From Georgenia satyanarayanai (GTDB taxonomy: Bacteria > Actinomycetota > Actinomycetes > Actinomycetales > Actinomycetaceae), in contig NZ_JAMBNZ010000006.1 in NCBI RefSeq assembly GCF_023715365.1, positions 160,177 to 224,176 of the forward strand: a DNA stretch of 64,000 bases, given 5' to 3'. Below are positions 1-10,100 of this stretch, in pieces. Within the stretch, counting starts at the first letter, position 1, and every line of letters begins with the position of its first letter. The notes beneath the pieces were generated by a model, which searched no databases, was not told the origin of the DNA, and saw only the letters and a program-made list of their open reading frames with translations. A program made the position numbers and the translations under genes.

Positions 1-2
1 AC

Positions 3-2183
3 GGATCGGCGGACCGGCTGACGCGTCCGCTGGTCCGCAAGCGGGGCAAGCTCGTCGAGACGTCCTGGGACGAGGCGATGGACCTCGTCGTCGGTCGGAC
101 GAAGGAGCTGCTCGCGGAGCAGGGCCCCAGCGCGGTGGGCTTCTACACGAGCGGCCAGCTCTTCCTCGAGGAGTACTACACCCTGGGCCTCGTCGCGCAC
201 GGCGGCATCGGGACCAACCACGTCGACGGCAACACCCGCCTGTGCACCGCCACGGCCGCGGCTGCGCTCAAGGAGTCCTTCGGCTGTGACGGCCAGCCGG
301 GCTCGTACACCGACGTCGACCACGCCGACGTCATCGCCCTGTACGGGCACAACATGGCCGAGACACAGACCGTGCTGTGGACCCGCGTCCTCGACCGGCT
401 GGCCGGCCCCAACCCGCCGCAGATCGTCTGTGTGGACCCGCGACTCACGCCGGTCGCCCGAGCGGCGACGGTCCACCTCGCCCCGCGGCCCGGCACGAAC
501 GTCGCCCTGATGAACGGGCTGCTCCACGAGATCGTCGCGGGGGGCTGGGTGGACCACGACTACGTCGCCGCGCACGCGGTCGGCTTCGAGGAGCTCGCCA
601 AGCGGGTCCGGGACTACCCGCCCGAGAGGGTGGCCGAGATCTGCGACGTGCCGGCCGAGCAGATCCGGCACGCCGCACGACTCCTCGGGACGGCGGAGCG
701 GCTGCTGTCCACGGTGCTCCAGGGCTTCTACCAGTCCCACCAGGCGACCGCCGCCGCGGTCCAGGTCAACAACGTCCACCTCCTGCGAGGGATGCTCGGG
801 CGCCCCGGGTGCGGGGTGCTGCAGATGAACGGCCAGCCGACGGCCGAGAACACGCGGGAGGCAGGTGCGGACGGCGATCTGCCAGGCTTCCGCAACTGGT
901 CCAACGGGGAGCACATCAAGGACCTGGCACGGGTGTGGAACGTCGACCCGATGGACATCCCGCACTACTCCCCGCCCACCCACGCCATGCAGATGTTTCG
1001 GTACGCCGAGGAGGGCTCCATCCGGATGCTGTGGGTGCAGGCGACCAACCCGGCCGTCTCGCTGCCCGAGCTCGCGCGGGTCCGGTCGATCCTCAGCCAG
1101 AAGCGGCTCTTCCTCGTCGTCCAGGACATCTTCCTGTCCGAGACTGCCCAGCTCGCGGACGTCGTCCTGCCCGCCGCCACGTGGGGGGAGAAGACCGGCA
1201 CGTTCACCAACGCCGACCGGACCGTCCACCTCTCGGAGAAGGCCGTCGACCCGCCCGGTGAGGCCCGCGCCGACCTCGACATCTTCATCGACTTCGCCCA
1301 CCGGCTGGGCCTGAAGGACAAGGACGGCGCCCCTCTCGTCAAGTGGGCCGACGCCGAGGGGGCCTTTGAGGGCTGGAAGGAGTGCAGTCGCGGCCGGCCG
1401 TGCGACTACACGGGCATGAGCTACGACAAGCTGCGCGGCTCCGGCGGGATCCAGTGGCCCTGCACCGACGAGCACCCCGACGGCACCGAGCACATCTACA
1501 CCGACGGACAGTTCTGGTCCGCACCGGACTACTGCGAGAGCTACGGCCGTGACCTCGTCACCGGGGCGCCGCTGGAGCCGACGGAGTACAAGGCGCTGAA
1601 CCCGAGCGGCAAGGCGATCATCAAGGCGGCGGCCTGGTTCCCACCCCACGAGCAGCCGGGGGAGGACTACCCGCTCCAGCTCATCACCGGGCGCACCGTC
1701 TACCACTTCCACACGAGGACGAAGACCGGCCGGGCACCCCAGCTCCAGGCCGCGGCACCCGAGGTGTGGGTCGAGGTCTCCGTCGCCGACGCGGCGAGCA
1801 TCGGCCTGTCCGAGGGGGACCTCGCGGAGATCACGACCCCGCGCGGCTCCGTCCGTGCCCGGGTCCGGGTCAGCGGCATCCGTGACGGCGTGGTCTTCCT
1901 CCCGTTCCACTACGGCTACTGGGACACCGACGCCGGCCACGAGCCCGACGGCGCCGGTCGCGCCGCCAACGAGCTCACGATCACCGACTGGGACCCGGCA
2001 TCGAAGCAGCCCATCTTCAAGACGGCCGCCGCCCGTGTCCGCAAGGTCGACGACGGCGGGGGGACGCCGTCGTCGGCTCCCACGACGGCGGGGTCGGCGC
2101 CCGTCGACCCCTCCGTGCCCGCCACGGTCGGCGGCCCCGCTGGCACGGCTGACGAGAACCTCACCGGAGGAGGCACCCGATGA
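3..2183 (+). CDS. Molybdopterin oxidoreductase, catalytic subunit (5' end outside window)
   Basis: This is the C-terminal ~726 residues of a DMSO-reductase-superfamily molybdoenzyme of the nitrate reductase/formate dehydrogenase type. The reading frame is open from base 3, so the true start and any N-terminal iron-sulfur segment lie upstream; the ATG at 78 is internal. The likely molybdenum-ligand cysteine is encoded at 243-245 in the context NTRLCTATAA, the position where NapA/Fdh enzymes carry Cys or Sec. Further superfamily signatures are the VCVDPR cofactor-contact loop, the DVVLPAATWGEKTGTFTNADR segment and a C-terminal molydopterin-dinucleotide-binding domain (about 1660-2040). A low-complexity Gly/Pro/Ser/Thr tail of ~45 residues follows. 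The stop overlaps the next ATG (ATGA), so translation is coupled. Assignment as nitrate reductase versus formate dehydrogenase cannot be settled from this fragment. Confidence 0.85.
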   Translation, partial: GSADRLTRPLVRKRGKLVETSWDEAMDLVVGRTKELLAEQGPSAVGFYTSGQLFLEEYYTLGLVAHGGIGTNHVDGNTRLCTATAAAALKESFGCDGQPGSYTDVDHADVIALYGHNMAETQTVLWTRVLDRLAGPNPPQIVCVDPRLTPVARAATVHLAPRPGTNVALMNGLLHEIVAGGWVDHDYVAAHAVGFEELAKRVRDYPPERVAEICDVPAEQIRHAARLLGTAERLLSTVLQGFYQSHQATAAAVQVNNVHLLRGMLGRPGCGVLQMNGQPTAENTREAGADGDLPGFRNWSNGEHIKDLARVWNVDPMDIPHYSPPTHAMQMFRYAEEGSIRMLWVQATNPAVSLPELARVRSILSQKRLFLVVQDIFLSETAQLADVVLPAATWGEKTGTFTNADRTVHLSEKAVDPPGEARADLDIFIDFAHRLGLKDKDGAPLVKWADAEGAFEGWKECSRGRPCDYTGMSYDKLRGSGGIQWPCTDEHPDGTEHIYTDGQFWSAPDYCESYGRDLVTGAPLEPTEYKALNPSGKAIIKAAAWFPPHEQPGEDYPLQLITGRTVYHFHTRTKTGRAPQLQAAAPEVWVEVSVADAASIGLSEGDLAEITTPRGSVRARVRVSGIRDGVVFLPFHYGYWDTDAGHEPDGAGRAANELTITDWDPASKQPIFKTAAARVRKVDDGGGTPSSAPTTAGSAPVDPSVPATVGGPAGTADENLTGGGTR

Positions 2184-2662
2184 AGATCGGCCTGACGCTG
2201 CGCGAGCTCCACCGCTCGGAGAACGACCTCGCTCACGAGCTCATCCAGGTCTCCGAGCGGCACAAGGTGGACCACGAGATCTTCTACGTCGCCCGTGACC
2301 TCGCCGTGTGGTCCCAGCGCCACGTGCGGGAGATCGCGACGATCGCCGAGCACTACGGCGAGAAGCTCGACCACGAGCCGGAGGGTGAGCTCGGGTTGAT
2401 GGAGCGGGCCCGGGACAAGGGCAGCGAGCTCGTGGGGCGGGCGAGGACACCGGGGTTGCTCATGCTGCGGGACCTGCGTGAGGTCTACATGAAGGCCGCC
2501 GGCGTCTCGGTGGACTGGGAGCTGCTCGCGCAGGCCGCACAGGGGATCAAGCACGTCGATCTCCTGCAGCTGGCCGAGGAGTGCCACCCGGACACGCTGC
2601 GTCAGATGCGGTGGGCCAACGCCCAGCTCAAGGTGCAGGCGACCCAGGTGCTCGTCAGTTGA
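2180..2662 (+). CDS. Small helical protein coupled to molybdoenzyme
   Basis: A 160-residue soluble protein with no signal peptide or membrane segment. It looks wholly alpha-helical and is rich in His, Glu and Arg (for example LRELHRSENDLAHELIQ and a C-terminal HVDLLQLAEECHPDTLRQ), which recalls ferritin-like or hemerythrin-like helical bundles, but I see no diagnostic metal-binding motif. The ATG overlaps the stop of the molybdoenzyme gene by four bases and its own stop overlaps the probable TTG start of the following membrane gene. The tight coupling suggests a chaperone or accessory role for the molybdoenzyme; this is inference from position only, and the protein is best called hypothetical. 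Confidence 0.8.
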   Translation: MKIGLTLRELHRSENDLAHELIQVSERHKVDHEIFYVARDLAVWSQRHVREIATIAEHYGEKLDHEPEGELGLMERARDKGSELVGRARTPGLLMLRDLREVYMKAAGVSVDWELLAQAAQGIKHVDLLQLAEECHPDTLRQMRWANAQLKVQATQVLVS

Positions 2663-3330
2663 GCGCTGCACCGGCGCCCGTGGCCACGCGTATCGTCGTG
2701 CGCCCCATCGGGACCCCGCTGCCCCTGGGCTTCCTGGGACTGTTCGTCGCGACCGTGGGGTTCAGCGCCCTGCAGCTCGGCTGGCTGGCGCCCGAGCAGG
2801 GCCGCGCCGTCGCCATCGGCGTCCTCGCGTTGACCGTCCCGGTGCAGCTCATCTCCGCGATCTACGGGTTCCTCGCCCGGGACCCTGTTGCCGGGACCGG
2901 CATGGCGGCGCTCGCCGGCACGTGGGCGGCGGCGGGCCTGGTGACAGCCACGTCCCCACCGGGGGCGTCCTCGCCCGGCCTGGGCGTTCTTTTCCTCGCC
3001 GCGGCGGCCATGATGCTCGTCCCGGCCGTGGCCGGCCTGTCCAAGATCGTCGCGGCCGCGGTCATGGCCCTCACCTCCCTGCGCTTCGCGCTCACCGGGG
3101 TCGCGGAGATCACCGGGGGCGACATGTGGGCGACCGTCGCCGGAGGTGCCGGCCTTGTTCTCGCCGCTGCCGCACTCTACGCCGCGCTGGCCCTCGAGCT
3201 CGAGGACACCCACCACCGCACCGTCCTGCCGACCGGACGGCGCGGTACCGGCGCCGACACCATGACCGGGAGCGCCCAGGACGAGCTCAGTTCCGTGGTG
3301 CACGAGGCCGGGGTTCGCAAGCAGCTGTGA
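2659..3330 (+). CDS. Six-TM membrane protein, GPR1/FUN34/YaaH-like
   Basis: A 223-residue integral membrane protein with about six hydrophobic segments. The first (PLGFLGLFVATVGFSALQLG) and the overall pattern resemble the GPR1/FUN34/YaaH (SatP) family of small acetate/ammonium-type transporters. An upstream in-frame ATG at 2581 would overlap the previous gene by 80 bases; the TTG at 2659, whose last two bases form part of the preceding TGA stop, starts just before the first conserved segment and is preferred, with a GTG at 2680 as a further alternative. The C-terminal ~40 residues are hydrophilic. Third gene of a coupled cluster with the molybdoenzyme. Substrate unknown. Confidence 0.7.
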   Translation: MSAAPAPVATRIVVRPIGTPLPLGFLGLFVATVGFSALQLGWLAPEQGRAVAIGVLALTVPVQLISAIYGFLARDPVAGTGMAALAGTWAAAGLVTATSPPGASSPGLGVLFLAAAAMMLVPAVAGLSKIVAAAVMALTSLRFALTGVAEITGGDMWATVAGGAGLVLAAAALYAALALELEDTHHRTVLPTGRRGTGADTMTGSAQDELSSVVHEAGVRKQL

Positions 3331-3479
3331 GCCGGCGGGCACGCCTGCGTTGGGCCGACGTCCGGGAAGGTAGGACGAAAAGTCGCGACACGGGCACGTC
3401 GATAAGACGTCCTTGATGCTTGTCCACGCTGCGGGGCGGCGGTGAGCTCTGCCCATGTAGATGTCGTCACCCTCCGTCA

Positions 3480-3905
3480 GCTGGTGGGGCGGTATTTTGG
3501 CGCTCGACGGCGAGCTCAAGAACATGACCAAGCGGGTCGCCGGCCCGCTTCGACAGAGCCCCGCAGACGACCTGCTCAACCAGCCCGGCATTGCTCTGAT
3601 CACCGTGGCCGCATCCGATCCGGAGCCGGGTTCGCCAGCCTCGCGGGGGACCAGCCCCATCCCAGCGTCGTCGGGCAACACCGTCCGGCACCGGATCAAC
3701 CGCGGTGGTGACCGGCGCCTCAACCGAGCACTCCACACGGCCCGTCGTCACCCGCATGCGCATGGACCCGCGAACCCGTCACTACGTCGAGTGCCGCACC
3801 GCCGAACGACGCCCCCTCCGAGAGGCACGTCGCTGCAGCGCTTCTCGCCCGCGGCATTCACGCCGCCTCAATGCCGCCGCTGAGAACGAACTCGTCGGTG
3901 CTTGA
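3480..3905 (+). pseudogene. IS110-family transposase remnant (C-terminal part)
   Basis: Fragments of an IS110/IS116/IS902 transposase can be read across all three forward frames, so the gene is broken by several frameshifts. In order they are ALDGELKNMTKRVAGPLRQ and DDLLNQPGIALITVAASDP (about 3500-3615), FASLAG (about 3633), TSPIPASSGNTVRHRINRGG with GDRRLNRALHT (about 3650-3735), and TRMRMDPRTRHYVECRTAE (about 3750-3806). These match the conserved C-terminal region of the family, where the motifs LLxLPGIGxxTA, AxLxGxxPxPxSSGxTxRxRxxRGGDRxxNxAL and RMRxDPRTRxYxxRRTAEG occur. The N-terminal RuvC-like DEDD domain is absent. No terminal repeats are expected for IS110. The residues named are visible in the sequence; the family call rests on recall of that consensus. 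Confidence 0.75.
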
Positions 3906-3917
3906 TAAACACAGGAG

Positions 3918-4047
3918 ATATCAACGGCATCATCGAGCTCCACCACCGCCTCGCCCGGGCTACCGCAACCTCACCAACTACCGCCTCGCGCGTTCCTCGC
4001 CGCCGGGGGATTCAAGACCCGATCTTCACCGAATGTCCGAAGAGCCA
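3918..4047 (+). pseudogene. ISL3-family transposase C-terminal remnant with right end
   Basis: Translation across three frames gives pieces that fit the extreme C-terminus of ISL3-type transposases: INGIIELHHRLAR (about 3922-3960), GYRNLTNYRL (about 3959-3988) and RAFLAAGGFKTRSSPNVRRA (about 3988-4047). Family members typically end NGxxExxxxxAxGfRNlTNYrxRxLLxxGGFxPr. The fragment ends in GTCCGAAGAGCC, and ISL3 elements characteristically terminate in GGCTCTT-type inverted repeats, so this may be the preserved right end. It abuts the IS110 remnant and an AT-rich patch that precedes the giant surface-protein gene. Confidence 0.55.
4035..4047 (+). repeat. 13-bp direct repeat flanking the giant gene, copy 1
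   Basis: GTCCGAAGAGCCA occurs here and again at 12317-12329, on either side of the giant surface-protein gene. The AAGAGCC end resembles an ISL3 right terminal repeat. Confidence 0.7.
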
Positions 4048-4187
4048 CACAAATTAGGTTTACTTCTACTTATGTGGAATATTAGGCCGTTGGTATGCCC
4101 TGCGCCGAGACGAGGGACAGCCGTGGGCGGTCTCCTTCTGTGGTCATGGGGCTCGAATCGCAGCTGACACAAAGAAGCAGGGGCACA

Positions 4188-7100
4188 ATGGTCTCGCAGG
4201 TGGGCGCTCGGAACCGAACCAGGCAAAAGCAACGTGAGCGGCTACGAAAAGTGTGGGCCATCATTGCCGCTTTTGCGGTGGCACTGCCGGCAGTGGCGGC
4301 GTTTGCCGCGCCGGTGGCAGCAGACGATGCGCAGTTCCCGTACCTGACGGTGACGAAGAGTGCTGCGCCGAACGAGGTCGATCCAGGGCAGAGCTTCAGC
4401 TACAGCATCCAGGTCACGTGCGATGAAGCATCCTGCCTGGACGCGCAGATGACCGACCTCCTCCCGGCAGAGCTTGAGGGCTACCCGCTCCAGAACGTCA
4501 CGACCAATCCCGGCGCAAGCAGTGTCCCGCGCACGATCAGCTGGACTGAGGACGGAGCGCCGTTGCCCGGTACACCGACCGTCGTCGGCCCGGCGACCGG
4601 CTTCACCGTCGACTTCGACGGCACCGTCAGCGCGCCCGACGGCGTCGGGCTGCAGTTCGGCACCACCTTCACCATCCAGCTCACACTCCAGGTCCCCACC
4701 GATGTCGCACCTGGCGAGCACGAGATCGTCAACACCGCGCGCACGACGGCGACCAACTCGTTACCCGACGAGGCGCCGGCACCGATCACCGTCAGCGTCC
4801 CGGTCACCATCGACGTGACACCGAGCAAGAGCTGGGGCCCGAGCCCGCAGAGCTTCGATCCCGGCGCCGGGTCGACCATCGCGCTGGGCGTCGCCAACGC
4901 CTCGAACGTCGACGTCGACGTCCTCACCCTGCAGGAGCCCAAGGACGCCGCCGATGGTGCCGCCGGGCTCGCGGCCACCAACCCCTTCACGATCACTGAC
5001 TTCACCGGCTTCGGCGGCGCCACGCTGCCCGACGGTGCGCAGGTGGAAGTCGACGCTTATGTCCTGGGCGGGGACGCGACCTGGTCCTGGGTCAGTGGTG
5101 CCCCGGGCGCCACTCCCACGCTGCCCGACGGCGTCTCGAACGCGGACGTCGGCGGCTTGCGCTTGCGCTACACCGGTGACATCACTCCCGGAGGAGGCGG
5201 CACGGTCAACCTTGAACTAGCTCAGCGCGCGACGAACCGCGACACCGGTGCCGACCTGTCCACCGCGTCGCAGTCCGTTGACAACGTGGTCGAGGCCACG
5301 GCAACCTCCGTCGAGCTCGACGAGACTGCGACCGCTGACGCCAGCGCGACCTACGCGGTCAATCCCGTGAGCCTCGGTGTCGAGACCTCCAAGAACATCA
5401 AGCCCAACACCGTGACCGGCGGCCATAGTGCTACCGGCACCCTGATCGGGACGAACAGCACCTCACCGGTCCAGGAGCTGCGTCTCGCGGACCTCGACTT
5501 CTTCACCGCAGACGTGACTTTCGGAGGCTTCGACCAGGCTCCCGCCTGGCCTGCCGGCGCCACAGGCGCCACCGTCGTCTACCACCCGCTCGGCGGTGGT
5601 GAGCCTGTCGAGGTGCCCTTCGGTCACGGAGCGGTCCCCGCCGATCCGTCGGTCGCGATCTCCGGCTTCGAGGTCGTCTTCACCGCCGATGGCAACGCCA
5701 TCGAGTCGGCGGCCAACACCACCGTTGAGTTCACGATCAACACGAGCGAGGACGCCGCCGGCGATAGCGCCCAGGCCACGCTGACCAATACCGTCGCGAC
5801 CACCGCGACCGCTGCCAACGGCCAGGACGCGACCGCCTCGGCCTCCGACCAGCTCACCATCATCACTCCGGCCGTCACCGTGACTCTCGACAAGCAGGTG
5901 CGTCCCTCCACGGCGGTACAGCCGGGCGAGAGCACCTACGTCAGTCTTGAGGCACACGGCACCGCAACTGACCGTGCCACGCTGCACGACCTCGTCATCG
6001 AGGATGCCATCAGCGAGGGCGACGCCGAGTTCTGGGACGCTTTCGACCTCGCGGGCATCGCACCCACCCAGGTGCCGGCCGGCACCGTCCTGACGATCCA
6101 GGTACAGACTGCCGACGGCTGGGTCGAGCTCAGCCAGTACGGCCCGGAAGCCGCCGCGACGATCTTCCAGCTCGACCGCGCGGCCTTCGCTGCGGCCTCA
6201 TCGGGCGCGGGAATCACCGCGGACGGCATCACCGGAGCCCGGCTCTCCTTCCACAGCGTGGGAGGTTTCCCGAGCGACATCACGGTAAAGCCGACGCTGA
6301 TCTTCGATGCCCGCTCGCAGATGCGGGACGGCACCGACATCACCCCGGGTGACGAGCAGGCGGCGCCGTATGAGAATAGCGCCGTCGTCGACGCGAGCGG
6401 TGTCTCCCAGGGCGGCAACGACCTCACCGACGACGACGGTGACATCGGCACCGGTTCGGTCATTACCTACCCCGGTGGCCCCGGCCCGCTGGGCATTGAC
6501 AAGCGGTGGAACAAGGGCTTCGTGAACGCCCAGGCCGGTGACACCGCCGGTACCTTGCTCGACTGGCGGGTGACCCCGGGCTTCGGCACCGTCACCGTCA
6601 CCGATCCCGCGAGCGGGTTCGACACGCCGTCAGGCACGGTGTTCGAGGCCTTCGACCTCGTGCGCATCGACCCGGTCGGGGCGAGTAGCACGCCCTTCAC
6701 CAACGGCTGGTACTTGAAGTACGACGTCATCACCGACATCGAGCTCTACCAGGACGGAGCGTGGGTCACCCTCCCGGCCCCTGGCAGTGGATGGATCCAG
6801 GGCGGTGCCTTCGCCGGATACATCCTGCCCGCCGAGCAGGCCGCCGCGACCACTGGCGTGCGCATTGTGCTCGCGGAGAACACCGCTGCGCGCGAGGCCG
6901 CCCAGCAGGTTGGCGGCGCCTTTGACCCCTACGCCCCGGCACCCGGCACCGGCGTGGCCACCAGCAGCGACACGAGGCAGTTCAGGCTCCAGTGGCAGCT
7001 GCGCGACCGCACTCGGACCGATGACGGTGCCGCTGGTGGCTGGGTCACCGAGGACGTCGTGTACAACACCGCCGACGCAGGCACCGTGGACAACGCGGTG

Positions 7101-10100
7101 TCCCTGGACGGCATCCCGCTCGACGGCGGCGACCCGAGCCGCGACACCGACAACGCCACTATCCAGATATTCGAGCCCGGTCCGGCGGTCAACGTCGTGA
7201 AGTCCGTCGAGGCTGCGGAGCCGATCTTCGTGCCCGAGCTGGACACGCCGGCGGACCAGTGGCCCACGGCGACGTGGACCATCACCGCCAACAACGCGTC
7301 GGTCGCCTCGGCCGGGTACGTGCGGGTCACTGACCCCGCGGCCGCATGCTCGGCACCGGCACCATCGGCCGACTGCCAGCTGGCAGACCCGAATGGCAAT
7401 CCCTTCGCCAATGAGGGGATCGACTGGCTCAAGGACAGCCCCTTCGAGTACTTCGACCTCACCGGCATCGACCTCGCGGCGAGCATCGAGCACCAGATCG
7501 ACCTCGACGCCACCGTGGTGTGGCTGTTGCGGTACGACGCGGCGGACGCGACCTACTCCACCACCCAGCTCTCCAGCACCGCTGCTGAAGCCCTCGACAC
7601 AGGCGACCTGGCCGACGTCGTCGGCATCTCGGCCACCTTCCAGGCGGCGAACGCCGGGGTGGACGGCGTGGGTACGACGATCACCCAGGAGAACCGGCTG
7701 ACCATCACGCTGGACTCCCAGCTGCGCACGACGCCGCGGAGCAGTGAGATTCCCCTCGAGCTCAGCGTCACGCAGACGATCGACGTGGACAACCGCGTCT
7801 TCGCGCAGTCCTACGACGACGTCCTCAGCCCGGGCGTTCCCACCGGTGACCTCGCCGACATCGGCGTCGTGCTCACCGGCGGTGACGTCAACATCGCCCC
7901 GTCGAAGTCGGTGACCCCCACCGAGATCCTGCTCGCTGACCCGGACGTGCCCGTCACGGTCACGCTCGGTGCGAACCAAGGGACCGACCCTCGCAGCACG
8001 CTTTCGCCGTCGACCGTGGTGATCGAGGACCAGGCCGGCTCACCGGACTTCTGGAACAGTTTCGACTTCACCGGTCTCGGGGGTGTGACCCTTCCTCAGG
8101 GCGCCGACCGCGTTCAGGTGGACGTCTACGGCCCCTTCGGTGACGACGACGCCGACACCTGGGCCACCGGCACGCCGGCAGCCACAGCCGCGGTGCCCGT
8201 TGCCGCGGACGACTACGGTGACATCCAGGGCATCCGCTTCACCTACACCCGCGACGACGGGGGCTACTTCCACCCGACGTCGCCGGCCGCCAACTGGGCG
8301 GCGGACGCGAGCTTCATGGTCGAGCTGCGGGACACCTACCGTGACTCCGGCGATGACATGGTCTTCGCCGGCTCGGTGGACAACACCCAGACCTCCCAGA
8401 GCCTGCGCACCGACGGAAAGAACTCCGAGCCGAAGACCGCGAACGCGCGGATCACGCTGAGCGAGGGCACCCAGGAGATCGCCGTCAACAAGCTCACCAA
8501 CAGCGGCAACCGCTCCGCCAACCCGGGCGACAACGTGCCGTTCCAGCTCAGCTTCGAGAACACCGGAACCGGGTTCCTGACCATCACCGAGCTGCGGGAC
8601 ACGCTCCCCGCCGAGCTGGTCTACCTGGGCGACCCGGAGCCGGTCTACACCGGCGACGAGGACGGCCTGCTGTCCGAGGACGTCAGCCTCACGATCGAGG
8701 GTGACGGCTCGGAGCTGGTGTTCACCTGGCCGGCGGACGGCAACCGGATGGCACCGGGCGAGACCTTTGTCATCGACGTGCCCTTCGAGCTGCAACCCAC
8801 CCGAGCCCGGGTGTTCAACGACATCGTCGTGACGACCGTCGAGACCCTCGACGCCTGCGGCAACATCGACGGCAGCGCCAACTGGACCGGTGGCGACAAC
8901 ACCTGCGCCACGCAGGACTACGTCGACACCGTCGCCGGCCCGAACCTCTTCGCGGTCAAGGGCGTGCGCGGCTCGCTCGAGGGAACGTCGGCCGGCGGGG
9001 CGTACAACCGCTCCACCGGTGCGCAGTGCAGCCCCACGCTCACCGCGGCGGGCGGCTCCTACTACCGGCCGACCTGCGTCGCGCACAGCGACCTGGGCGG
9101 AATCGACGACTGGGTGCTGCGTGTCCAGAACGCAGGGACTTTCCCGGTGACGTCGATGACGGTCTTCGACCAGCTCCCGGTGGAAGGTGACCGGATGCTC
9201 ATCGGCGCCGGTCGAGCCTCGGCCTACCGGCCGCAGCTCGTAGCTGACTCGATCGACGTGATCGCGCCAGCCGGCACCGAGACGGTCATCGAGGTCACCA
9301 CCAGCCCGGACGTATGCACCGGGACCTGGCCGATGCTGAGCTCGCAGGCTGCCTGTGAGCAGGCCGGTGAGGTCTGGACCACCGTGGGGCAAGACACCGA
9401 CTGGGCAGCGGTCAGCGGTCTGCGGGTGCACCTCGACTTCACCGCGACCGACGCTGGTGAGCTGGAGACCGCCGAGTTGGTGGACGTGACCTTCCGGACG
9501 CAGAACGTCCCCGCGACCGAGGAGGACCCGAGCGGCGCGCCGGACGTGGTTCCCGCGGCCGATGCCATCGCCTGGAACCAGTTCGGTGTTCAGTACACCG
9601 ACGTCAACCTCCAGGGAGTCGGCACCGTCAAGGCGCTCGCGCCGAACAAGGTCGGCGTCCACCTGCGGAGCGGCTCGATCGCCGTCGAGAAGGAGGTCAC
9701 CGGCCCGGCCGCGGAAGCGTACGCACCGGAGTCCTTCGACGTGGCGCTCACCTGCACGATCGGTGAGCACGAGCTCGACCTCGGTGAGTACGCCACGCTG
9801 ACGCTATCGGCCGAGAACAACTACCGGGCACGCGTCGACGGCATCCCATACAGCGTCGATCCACTGACGTCGTGCATCGTCACTGAGGTCGGCGACGCCG
9901 GTCAGTACGGTGAGACCTCACGGTTCATCGACCCGGTGGGCGGCGAGCTCGTCCTCACCGAGCCGACCAACCCGGCCATCCCCGTCGAGGACCAAGACGT
10001 GCCGACGGCGCAGGTCGCCACGGTCACCAACGACTACCAGTTCACCGGTCTGTCGGTCACCAAGGTGGTCGACACCGCGGCCACCGAGGGCGACTTCGGT

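Noticed and set aside
4095..4187. Upstream ATG at 4095 as the start of the giant surface protein
   Set aside because: It would add 31 residues before the signal peptide and lacks a ribosome-binding site; the ATG at 4188 has one and begins the signal sequence.
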